Positions 26,011 to 37,400 of a DNA stretch of 64,000 nucleotides are shown here, in pieces. How positions within the stretch are numbered: position 1 is the first letter of the stretch; the number at the start of each line of letters is the position of its first letter. The notes below the pieces were generated by a model. That model made no database searches, was not told where the DNA came from, and worked only from the letters and a program-made list of their open reading frames with translations. The translations under genes were made by a program, and so were the position numbers. Source of the DNA: Zizania palustris (lineage: Eukaryota > Streptophyta > Magnoliopsida > Poales > Poaceae); assembly GCA_019279435.1 (NCBI GenBank), contig JAAALK010000079.1, forward strand, positions 66,722,330 to 66,786,329, given 5' to 3'.

Positions 26011-26153
26011 CGCTCGCTCACCAGCTTGGGGGTGCTCTTGACGGCTCCCCACTGCTCGTCCCAGGTGGCCCTGGAGTGGACGGAGACCACCGCCGAGTCG
26101 CCCTCGTCGGCGGCGGGGGGAGGGGTCAGCAACGTCGAGAAGAAAGAACCCAT
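24495..26153 (-). CDS. h-type thioredoxin (subgroup with MGSFFS start)
   Basis: A three-exon gene: 26022-26153, 25772-25894 and 24495-24638, totalling 399 nt (132 aa). The redox-active site WCGPC is at residues 53-57 in the context VIDFSASWCGPCRFIEPSF. The conserved cis-proline motif follows (VEAMPTFVLIKSGREV), and the protein ends in a Ser run. Family members reduce disulfides of target proteins through the two active-site cysteines. The N-terminal extension of ~35 residues starts MGSFFS, a Gly2/Ser6 context that could be N-myristoylated. That modification is known for some h-type subgroup II proteins but only inferred here. Intron 1 carries a GA/G tract next to its donor. Exon 2 starts at an in-frame ATG, so an exon-2 start is possible but would lack the N-terminal strand. 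Confidence 0.93.
25978..26010. repeat. (GA)n plus G10 homopurine tract
   Basis: About 23 bases of GA repeat run into ten G residues, inside thioredoxin intron 1 and ending 11 bases from its donor at 26021. On the coding strand it reads C10 followed by (TC)n. Confidence 0.9.
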
Positions 26154-26640
26154 CTCGGTCGTCTCGCCTTTCTCCGCGTGAGCTGCGAGAGGAGGAAGAA
26201 CTCGCGTGTTTTGACTTTTGACTTGTGGTCTCCTACTCTCTTAGCCGCTCAAAATAAATCTGGTTCGTCCAATTGCGCCGTGGACGGACGGTTCAGATTA
26301 ATCTGATTGGACCTCGCCTTTTATGTACCGAAAAAGTGGCGTATGACTGACTAATCGATGCGTCAACACACTACACTGCTTTACCAAACACGCGCAACAA
26401 ATGACGTGTTTAAAACTTTCCAAACGAAAACTACTCTCCATCCGATCCGATCTATTATTGTTTACCCACTAAACCTAAATATATATAAAACAAAAATACT
26501 CACGTATGTAACAAGGTAGGTAATTTTAGGTATATGTAACATATAGGATAGGATTAAGCGGATCTTTTTCTGTCCTAACTCCCTCAAGTCAATCTAAGCG
26601 ATATGCTGTATTGCAGTTAGATATAGCGTGAAATCTTTAG
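26154..26640. other. Thioredoxin promoter region
   Basis: Upstream DNA of the minus-strand thioredoxin. No clear TATA element and no other gene seen. Confidence 0.4.
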
Positions 26641-26752
26641 GGATTGTTCGGTTAATCCAAGAAGGGGTTGAGGTGGATTGGAGTAGGTTTATACTATAAC
26701 ATTTTTCATTCTTTTTTAGTCTCATTCAATCCCCTCCTAACCGAACAAGCTC
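26641..26752. mobile_element. Short MITE, ~112 bp
   Basis: The ends GGGATTGTTCGGTTA and TAACCGAACAAGCTC are inverted repeats around an AT-rich core, with a second inner pair (GGGGTTGAG / CAATCCCCTCC). No target duplication could be fixed. Confidence 0.55.
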
Positions 26753-26779
26753 AGCGAAAGAAATGTAGCTCCTTTTCAG

Positions 26780-27739
26780 TTAGGTGGCGTTTGGTTTAGG
26801 AGTTTGGTGAAAGCGAATGGCTCTCTTCCATTTTTGATGTGTTTAGCTTGAAATCAGGTGAAACGGAATGACTCCAAAAAGAGAATATTCCTCTTAGATT
26901 CAGAACCATCCGTTCCCCCAAAAAAGAAGGAAATGAGCGGCTCCTTCCTTCCCCGTCCCTCCCCGTCCGCAGTTCGCACGCCTCTCTTCCCGAAAAAAAT
27001 CAAGTGCACTCCTTCCTCCCACCGTCCTACCCTCTCCTCTCGGCGCTCTCCTCCCGGCGTCGGTTCCCTTCAGGTATGGCGGCGCCACGCGTTGTGCTGC
27101 GGGCGTCGCGCGCCTGGCGGCCGTGCGCTGGAGGCCGCCGCGCCTCGCGCGCTGGCTGCCGGCGTCGCACGCCTGGCTACGGGAGCCCGCGGCTGCGCCT
27201 GGCGGCTGCATCTGCACCTGGAGGAGCGACTGCGCGGAGGAAATTCGAAAGCTCTGCTTCTAGATCCGGAAAATACTTGAATATTTGTTGAAAATTTGTT
27301 GAATAAATCTGCTTCTAGGTTTTGAGCTCGAGCACAAGTCCAAGTATTTCGCTTATGTGTGGGAACTATATGTGTTAACTATTGAAATTATGTGCGTTGA
27401 ACTATGAAATTATGTATGATGCTCTATGAAATTATGTATGTTGAACTATGTGTGTAGAACTATGAAATTGTTTCATATGTATCATGGTTATATACTAATC
27501 ATTGTATTTTGTGTTTGATTTCCGTTCTTTAACCAAACAAGGGATAGAACCGTTTCATTCTATCAAATTCCAGAAACCAAACAAAAAATCGAATAGCTGT
27601 TCTTACTTCCAAACACGGAACTATTCCGTTCTCAGAATCTAGAACAAAACCATTCCATAGTTCCACGGAACCATTCATTCTCAGAATCTGGAACAGAACC
27701 ATTCCATTCTATCAGATTCCTGAACCAAACACAACCTAA
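26780..27739. mobile_element. TIR element with GC-rich insert, ~0.96 kb
   Basis: The left end GGTGGCGTTTGGTTTAGGA and the complement of the right end, GGTTGTGTTTGGTTCAGGA, match at most positions. A GC-rich core (about 26930-27240) is open in several frames. The right half holds degenerate repeats of ATTCTCAGAATCTGGAACAGAACC and ATGAAATTATGTATGTTGAACT. The core looks like captured host DNA but matches no family I know. Confidence 0.5.
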
Positions 27740-28467
27740 CAACCTTAAGCGGCAACATATGCCAGTGTGAAGAGCCACTGGCCTCAAATTGATTCAGAGG
27801 AGAGGACCCAGGGAAAGGGATGCAAAGAGAACCCAATGGTTTCTCGACGAGGTGCCGCTGTATGGTCGAACCACCGCACAACAACTCCATTGGTTACGGG
27901 TGATGGGAGGAAAGAATGAAAGAATATTAATGAAATCTTTCAAAGTGTTTCACTCAGCTACTCCACGGAAAGGATATAATAAACATTCTACCTAATAACA
28001 CACGCCCTTCCTAAAACTGAAACTAATCTGCTTGCCAAACAGGATTTCAAACATGTTTAATACAGCTCAAGCTCTAATACCCATGATATAAATTTTGATT
28101 TTTATTCCAAGATAAAAACCAAACAGCTCAACTAAATGCTTTAAAAGCTTTTAATTTATCTATAGAGCTAGGTTCTATCAGGTCTAAAATTGTACCAAAC
28201 AGTGCCTTCTACTCGGTTTTGCTCCATTGTTGATCTGCTGGAGCTGGAGAACTCCTAAGCATGGTGCTCCTGACCATGAAGGGAATCATTTATGTGCCCA
28301 TTCAACAGAACAGGAGAGACTTGACATTACATGTACAGATACAACCTGTGCCCCTGAGTGAGATGAACAATGATCACATTCTACTTGACGGGAGTCCAGC
28401 AGCACAACGACACCCTAGATGAGCGCTGCTCACTCTCCACCTGAGGTGCTGAAAAATTCAATAGGAT
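27740..28467. other. 3' flank of the FHA gene, no other gene seen
   Basis: AT-rich DNA holding the minus-strand FHA gene's 3' UTR at its right end. The open frames at 27681-27995 have no recognisable features. Confidence 0.4.
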
Positions 28468-31400
28468 CTAGTGCTCTGGCTTCGGAGTACGGATGATGTA
28501 TTGCCTTACAGCATCCTGGTTTGCATGAAAAATGAACCTCATATCCTTTATCTGCAGGAAAATTTGTAAGATAGGTAAGACGAGAGTGAGGTGATGGATA
28601 CTACTAAGCGAAATGACATCAATGACATGAGTTAGCACTTAGCAATATATGTTAGTTTTCGGAAAACTAATTGTTGAAAGTCAGCTTATGAATCATCGTT
28701 ATGTCTGAAGATTGTATTAAGTGCTTACACCGGATGATTAATAATGATTCTGGCACTAGTCACGCTTTTCTTAACTCAATTTTCCTTAGTAATTACAAAG
28801 ATGATTAAGGATTTACTTCAAGCAAATTTATTAGAATAACTCGTTCCAAGTTTTAGGTACAGGCCATACAGCCACACATCTCATATATCACACTGAAAGT
28901 TCAAAAGATTTAAATACAATATGAAAAAATTCGCACCATATGAAATGCGCTAGTATTAAAAGACATGACAATAGCAATTACTACGATGATCATTGCTTTA
29001 TCAAGTTATAAATTAATAGTGTAGATGTCTAGATGATGAGGTTAGATAGTTTACCACTTTTCCTTCAAATCAGTCATAGAAGAAGGAAACAGGAAACATC
29101 AGTACCTCAATTAACGAATCAGAACTTATGTTGATGCGTTTGCAGCTTGGTACTTCCTTGCTATTAACAAATATCGAACATTTTCCAATGTTCCTGATAT
29201 GAAAAGACCCAGCTTCATCCATCTTGATGATCGCCTGATTTTCATAACACAACATGGATTATATAAGCTGATACCGGCAAGTTATCGAGGTAAATCTCGC
29301 CCAACTAGGGAAGACCTTTATTCCTCGATCCTCTCCCTCTGACACTACTAAGGCCTTTATATATTAGGCCCCCCTAATACAGATCAATCTACTATTCTTA
29401 AGGAATTACAGATCAATCTGCTATCTCTAAGGAAACAAACCAATCTGCTAATTAAAAGGAAACCACTAACCAACCAATCTGCTAATTAAAAGGAAACCAA
29501 CTAACCAACTCCTGTTTAAAACAGCAGCATTATCCACTATTATTTAATCTATAACATTACACCCCTTTTTTTTTAACAGCTCGTCCGCGAGCTGTACCAT
29601 TGGAATCATCTGATTGAGTTGTACTTGTTGCTCTCTTTTTTTCCCCTTTTGTGGACGACCGGCCCATGAACGGTCCAGACGACCCACTGGCTGTGGTGGC
29701 TAGGGTTTCTACCCTAGCCGCCGTGTCTTCACGTGGCGGCGCCGTGGGGCGATGTGGCGGCGGTGTACCAACGGGGCGTGCGGAAGACCACCCGTGCGGC
29801 GCACGTGAGGGCGCAGGACGCGGCGAGCGGTGAGCAGCGCTCGTGGTTCGTCGGCGTGCATTCAGGCGTGGCCGGCGGTGGCGCTCGCAGGTGCGTGCAG
29901 GCGCGGCAAGCAGCGGCCGACGTGGCGCTCCGCGGCATGCAACCCAGGCGGCGGAACGCGGGGGACCAGCGCCTGCGGGACGCGGCGAACGGCGAGCAGC
30001 GCTCACGGTGCGTCGGCGTGCGTGCGGGCGCGGACAGCGGCGGCGCTCGCAGGTGCGTGCGGGCACGGCAAGCAGCGGCGGGCGTGGCGCTCCGCGGCAT
30101 GCAACCCAGGCGGCGGAACACGGGGGACCAACGCATGGAAGCACCTTGCTGTCTTCGTCCTTGACGCCCCCATTGGTGAAGACAACAACTCGATCTGACG
30201 CTCTATCTTCGAGCAATGCCAATCTGTGGTCATGGTCGTCGAGGCGGGCATTCATCGTGGTCATTTCGCCCATCATCCAAGTAACTGCCGCCATGAGGAA
30301 GTCAAGCTTCTCATCAACGGACATGGTCGCAGGATCTTGAGCGGAACCGGACATGGTTGTCGATGTTCCGATCGGCTCTGATACCAAATTGATACCGGCA
30401 AGTTATCGAGGTAAATCTCGCCCAACTAGGGAAGACCTTTATTCCTCGATCCTCTCCCTCTGACACTACTAAGGCCTTTATATATTAGGCCCCCCTAATA
30501 CAGATCAATCTACTATTCTTAAGGAATTACAGATCAATCTGCTATCTCTAAGGAAACAAACCAATCTGCTAATTAAAAGGAAACCAACTAACCAACTCCT
30601 GTTTAAAACAGCAGCATTATCCACTATTATTTAATCTATAACATTACACCCCTTTTTTTTAACAGCTCGTCCGCGAGCTGTACCATTGGAATCATCTGAT
30701 TGAGTTGTACTTGTTGCTCTCTTTTTTTCCCCTTTTGTGGACGACCGGCCCATGAACGGTCCAGACGACCCACTGGCTGTGGTGGCTAGGGTTTCTACCC
30801 TAGCCGCCGTGTCTTCACGTGGCGGCGCCGTGGGGCGATGTGGCGGCGGTGTACCAACGGGGCGTGCGGAAGACCACCCGTGCGGCGCACGTGAGGGCGC
30901 AGGACGCGGCGAGCGGTGAGCAGCGCTCGTGGTTCGTCGGCGTGCATTCAGGCGTGGCCGGCGGTGGCGCTCGCAGGTGCGTGCAGGCGCGGCAAGCAGC
31001 GGCCGACGTGGCGCTCCGCGGCATGCAACCCAGGCGGCGGAACGCGGGGGACCAGCGCCTGCGGGACGCGGCGAACGGCGAGCAGCGCTCACGGTGCGTC
31101 GGCGTGCGTGCGGGCGCGGACAGCGGCGGCGCTCGCAGGTGCGTGCGGGCACGGCAAGCAGCGGCGGGCGTGGCGCTCCGCGGCATGCAACCCAGGCGGC
31201 GGAACACGGGGGACCAACGCATGGAAGCACCTTGCTGTCTTCGTCCTTGACGCCCCCATTGGTGAAGACAACAACTCGATCTGACGCTCTATCTTCGAGC
31301 AATGTCAATCTGTGGTCATGGTCGTCGAGGCGGGCATTCATCGTGGTCATTTCGCCCATCATCCAAGTAACTGCCGCCATGAGGAAGTCAAGCTTCTCAT

Positions 31401-34400
31401 CAACGGACATGGTCGCAGGATCTTGAGCGGAACCGGACATGGTTGTCGATGTTCCGATCGGCTCTGATACCAAATTGATACCGGCAAGTTATCGAGGTAA
31501 ATCTCGCCCAACTAGGGAAGACCTTTATTCCTCGATCCTCTCCCTCTGACACTACTAAGGCCTTTATATATTAGGCCCCCCTAATACAGATCAATCTACT
31601 ATTCTTAAGGAATTACAGATCAATCTGCTATCTCTAAGGAAACAAACCAATCTGCTAATTAAAAGGAAACCACTAACCAACCAATCTGCTCATTAAAAGG
31701 AAACCAACTAACCAACTCCTGTTTAAAACAGCAGCATTATCCACTATTATTTAATCTATAACATAAGCACATATAGGGCCACAGTAAAAGAGAAAAGGAA
31801 ACAGGCAAACAGGGTCAGGATGTAATCAGAGATGGCAACCGTTAGTAATTTGCAAATAAGCAGAACAACACAAACTGAAGTACTCAAAAGTTATACTGCA
31901 TAGTTGCATGCTACAATGTAGTGAATGTACTACTATAATGCCATGATTCAAACAAGTACCTGTCGGCGAGATATTTTGTTTGCCTTCCCTTCTTTTCCCA
32001 AATCAATGTCAACCTTTATGTCTTCTGTCTCTCTTCCAAGAGTCACCTAAATGAGCAACAAGAAAATGCAATGAAAATGTAAGGATACGGTACCAAGATA
32101 TATTACACTAAATCCCTGCTCAACACCACACACTGAAAAAGTCTGGGTTGTGTCTCTATACTTAAAAGATTGGATTAGAACAATTCAATCAGCATCCAGC
32201 TAGTGTAAGACAAAAAAGAGATAAAATGGTGTGTATGGGCTTCTATTGTATCTTAAAATGTTTGTCTCATTATAGTCAGTAGACCAACTTAGCTGAAAAA
32301 CATTGATTTAATATACCTCGGGGTCCTTCATATAATATTTCAGGTGCAGTCCATAAATAACTGCAAAGGCACCTTGGGACATGATGGCTCTGTTCATATA
32401 AGACCGTGCACCTTGTTCCAATCGAATCAATGATTTCCTGCTTTCCGGGTGCTGAAATCTGGAAACTGACCAAGCAAAACTGTAAGTTTTCCCCTGTACA
32501 TAAAGGCAAATGCCTGGTTCTGGCTTAAAAAACAAGACAAGATCTAAAACACCAGAGAGTTAAAATATTATGGCAAGCTAAATTCAGTAAATTTATTGTG
32601 TATGTTTTACAAGCTGGATGTGGTTTGCCTTGATAAAAGTACCACTAAGAGAAAAAGGGCTAAACAATGTGTCCATGAAGCTAGGCATGCATGTGCGTAC
32701 ACGCACGCACACACTATTATCAGACCATTTTTTCTTATTCCATTACCTGAAGGTATATCCCTTAAGCCTCCCAACTAACCAACACTCCATTCTCTTATCA
32801 TGGCCAATCCCCTTAACAGCTAACATCTAAGCACTACCATTTTGACTATAAATTATTGCAATAATGTGGCCAATATTTCAGCTTTACAAACAGTATACTA
32901 CCATAATAGAGGAACTGAAAGTTCAGCACAATACTTCCTTTGCACGGCTCTATAAGTATAACCATAATATTAGTATGTTACTCATGCTAAGCTTAAAATA
33001 TGCATCTTTATGAAATATCAAATAGCTGCATGTGTTGGTAGACATATTTTAAACCAAAATTCACATCGATGTAATAAGAAATATTTACCTTCTGGGTGTA
33101 TCAATTCAGAGTCCTGATCCCATGGGATTAAATCTTGATCAAGTATCTGCAGTGAATACCAAAAAGGGATAAATCAGAAAAACACAATCAAAATATTTTA
33201 GTAGCTAAGCTAAGAGACATCTACCAGAGCTTCCAGATCATAGTAGTTTGGAACATCATTTTCATTGTCAGAGCATTCTTCTACTTGAGTTGATGCAGGC
33301 ACAGTTGTCATGCGATCTTGAAGACCCAAATTTGGCAATGCATGTGAGGGCATACAGTTCTGTAGAAGAGCTCCATTTCCTAATTCTGGTTGATTGCCAT
33401 GCAAGTTGTAATTCACATGATCAGGCACTTCAACTGAATTGGGCAAAGGAAAACTTGGTGTGTTATCAAAATTGTTGTGGTGTTCTAAACGACAAGGTGA
33501 TCCTTCACAAAATAGAACAGCACTGATAGAGGGTAAATCCGATGCACATGTGTTTGCATCATTAGTGCCAATGCTACTACGCACAAGTATACCATTAGTT
33601 GAAGGACCTTCTGATGGCTTAGCTCCTAGTAGGACACAACCTTTATTACATGCTGCTGAACATTCTTTTTGTTCTGAAGTGTGTGGACTGAGATTCATTG
33701 GTTGTGATGAAGGTTTTGCCATATCTTCCATCTTTATTAGAGCTTTGTCACTCATATTGGAATGTTCAACATCTGATGGACTAGTTGCAAGGGAAACCAA
33801 ACAGTTATTGTGCTCAGAGTTCTGGTCAAAATCAGCAGCAGGGCATTGTAAAGAAGACTCGCCAGGTAAAATAAAATCATCATTGCAAGGAATTTCAGGA
33901 TCCTCTGTATTCAGCACGCACTCAAAGTACCGACCAGGATAAGGCACTTCCAAGGAAGTAGGAACCGAGATTATCCCAGAAACATCTACATTATGCTTCA
34001 CGTGATCAGGATCTACGACCTGATCATAGCAAATGTTGGCCTCATCAGAATGCAACAGATTATTCACATGGTCAGGATCATCTAAACCCTCCTGATTTGT
34101 CTCATGTGGAGAATTCAAAAAATTTTCACCATTCAGGAGATCTAAATCTTCACTGTTACTGAAATAGGGAAAATCCATGAAATCACCTTCTGGTATGGCT
34201 GTGTGGTCTAAACCAGATGTGCAAATCCCACCATCTAAATTTGGTTGCAACGCCAAAGGGTCACTGTTGGATGTCTTTATTTCTCTATCATCACCAAGAG
34301 TATATGTACCTCTTTCCTCAACCTCAGTCCATATTGCACCAACAGGTGTTTGAGAACCCTCAGTTTGGCCAATCACCTGGAGTGAGACAGGTTCTTGCAT

Positions 34401-37400
34401 TTTAGCACTGGTGCTCCCAGGGAAATGGGCATGTTCAAGTTCAACTCCAGAATGATCAATAATCACCGGCATCTTTGACTCTGTTACTTCATTGCCACAT
34501 TGGTTGTTAGAGCCCAATTTCTGAAACTGCGCAGAACCCTGAAAATCTGTGATACCCTTTAGAGAGACATTGTTCCCTTCACTAGTCTCAGGGTCCTTTT
34601 GGGTGTTAGTGTATGCATGTTGTTCGTACATTTGACCTACACCAGGATAGCCATAAGGGACACTATTGGCAATGCCCCCATCTTTAACCATGTTACTATC
34701 AGTCTCACCATGCTTTGTATGGAAAGAATGTCCATTCATTCCAAGATACATAGTTTGTCCACCATTGTAATTTCCATCCTGTTGGCCAGAGCAGCTCATT
34801 GTACTTACCCCTGGTTCCATATTATGAACCACATGGACATGTGGACCTTGTGAATGTTTCAGTAGGCCTCCACATACGCACTCCCCACCACTCTCTATAC
34901 ATGAACAAGGGTCAACAAGAAAGCCAAGGTCAGCAGTGTTGCATGGCTCATTGCAGATTCTCTTTCTCATCGCATGATATTGACTCCTTACACTATCTAT
35001 TTTTCGTTTCTGAAATGAAAAATCCTTTGCTTTTGAGTTGAAAAGTTTATGTGCCTTGGCAGGATTGGAAGATGAAAGATCATGCTCATACTCAACCATC
35101 CGAGCAGAAGTTTGCGTTGAGATCTCTGGGTCATATAGCATTGAATTCCAACGATCCTGTATTTCTTTAAGAGTGAATTTGCGAGAGAAACATACAGCTC
35201 CTTTTGCCAAGGACTCCAATGAGGCACCGGTCTGCAAGTATCATAGTGAACACTGAACAGTTAGCAAGAAACAGAGAACTGTTCACAAATTCAGAATGAA
35301 AGTGAGCTAGACACTCAAACTTATATGAAGAACATTTCACAGATAAGATTTGATCAACCTTCATACTGGTAATTTACTAACTTCAGTTCAAATTTTCCTA
35401 AACAACTACCTATTATTCAACACAATTAACTCAGGATCGGAGTGCCAAATGTGTCCTATCACTTTGTAGATTGGTATTGTTAGTTTGATAATCCCGCTTA
35501 CTAGGATTACAAGGCCAAGTCGCCATGTAAGGTAAAACAGCATGCATTCTCTTGAATTAGAAATCAAATACTCCATCCAGTCAATAAGAAATTTGTTTTG
35601 GCTTGCATGCCCAGATACAACAAAGCACAATGCTGAGCATTTTTCCCATCATTTAGTTAATTACATTAGACTATTAGAGTGCTATTATTGGCATTGTACA
35701 AATGTGTGCATTTAATTCCAAGGATTACAATATCAATGCATGGGATTAATCAGTGGTAGTCTTTTACAAAACCCACAAATTAACCACACCCTGGTAGCAA
35801 CTCGCTAGGGGAACCGGAGATCCAGCGGCCGGCGGCGCAAGGCACAGGAGCAGATCCGGCAGCCGGCGGGCGGCGGCGCAAGGGAAGAGGCGGCGGCGCA
35901 AGGGAAGAGGAACCGAAATGGCCTGGACACGGAGGCACGGACCCTAGGCGCCCGCCCAGAGTCTCCTGGCGACCGCCTAGGCGCCATGGGCGACGCCTAA
36001 AATCTCCAGGCGGGCGCCTAACTCACCCAGGCGAGGCGATTCAGCCAGGCGTCCGGCGGTGACCGCCTGGACGCCTAGTCGGCGCCTAGGCGTCGCCTAG
36101 GCGACGCCATGACAACAATGGGGAGTATGTCTGTGCGCTTCACTGCCAACTTTAATTGTAACCAAAAGTCATTATAAGATAGCCAATTAGCCATGACTAA
36201 ATCACTGAAAGATGTATAAGGAAATATATGAGAGAACCATGCAGAGTAACCATTTCCATATTCTGATTGCTTTGTCGACTAAATCACTGAAAGATGTATA
36301 AGGAAATATATGAGAGAACCATGCAGAGTAACCATTTCCATATTCTGATTGCTTTGTCTCACTACTTCAATACCGGGTAGTCCATATCATCCCCATTTTT
36401 AAGGGATAGTCCGATAGTGATCTCGTGCCATCCATTAGATAGGCCTTCTAGGATATGCCACTCCCTAGAACCAAATTGATTTTTTTCACCCGTTAAATGT
36501 GGTTGATCTAGAAAATGCTGTTTTGGGCCAGATGCACTTCTCTTCCCATTTTGCCCTTCTTCTTCCTTGCACTCCCCTTGCCTCCTTCCCTTCCCATCAA
36601 CAAGTGGGCACAGAGCGGAGGATGTCCAGCCCACATGTGCAGAGCAGCAGCCAAAGCAGCACAGTGTGAAAGAAGACTGCCTCCTCATCCTTGAAGCACT
36701 GGTGCACTTGGATTCCATGACCATGGACCATGGCGCAGATGGCTTCCTCTCTTGGGCTGCATCTCAGGCTGCACAGCGGAAAAGGGGCAATTGGGCTAGG
36801 CATGGCTAGGGGACTAGCCTCCTTCCCTCCTATGTTACAAAGCTGGCGAGGTCAGCTAGGACTAGGATGGAGGCAGCAATGAAGTTAGTCCTGTCGTGGT
36901 TGAGCAGGGCGAGAGGGAGGCAACGAGGTCGGTATCACAGGGAGGCAGAGGCACTTGGCGAGACAAGGGGATCAGAGGAGGAAAATAAAATATAAGTGCA
37001 ATTTGGTCCAAAGTGGCAGCATATAGATTAACTGTATCTAATAGGTGGCAACTGGCATTCTGGCAAGGGTGGCATATCCTAGATGGCCTATCCAACAGAT
37101 GTCACATGATCAATTGTCCCTTTTTTAAGTTCTAAGTTGTCTGAAAATTGCGTAATTAGTGATTGATGATGGGAAAAAATTACAGCTAAAGTATCAGCAG
37201 TCACTAAATTGCTACGAAATTACGAATGAAGACAAATCCTTATACTGCTTCAAGATTTTGATTCCCCAGCATACCACCGGCAAGGGTGGTTCTATAGGGT
37301 AGTCTAGGTGGGCCATGGACTACCCTAGAAATACTCTCAAATCGATCCACTAAAATTCCACTTCCCAGCCCGCTACATCATAGAGAGGGAGAAACTAAGA

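Larger units (their letters stand above)
29269..31763 (-). mobile_element. Tandem LTR-retrotransposon array (LTR-int-LTR-int-LTR), non-autonomous
   Basis: Three LTRs alternate with two ~833-bp internal regions. On the minus strand each LTR begins TGTTATAG and ends GGTATCA. Each is followed by TTGGTATCAGAGC, the initiator-Met tRNA primer-binding site seen in many plant Copia and small non-autonomous elements. A purine tract (A8-9 GGGGTG) abuts the next LTR. The whole array is flanked once by TAAGC (29264-29268 and 31764-31768), a 5-bp target duplication. There is no reverse transcriptase, integrase or protease, so mobilisation would need a helper. It sits within the FHA gene intron, same strand. 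The two internal regions differ at two positions, so the array is young. Confidence 0.93.

Noticed and set aside
28030..28205. GCCAAACAG and ACCAAACAGTGCC as possible element ends
   Set aside because: The motifs are in direct, not inverted, orientation and no target duplication surrounds them.
29651..31426. Plus-strand open frames over the LTR array (up to 165 codons)
   Set aside because: They are antisense to the element ORF, repeated with the array, and Arg/Ala/Gly-rich from GC bias. The primer site, purine tract and LTR polarity all place the element on the minus strand.
33439..35256. Plus-strand open frames of 60-167 codons
   Set aside because: All lie antisense to the 2-kb second exon of the FHA gene, whose minus-strand frame is uninterrupted and carries family motifs at both ends.
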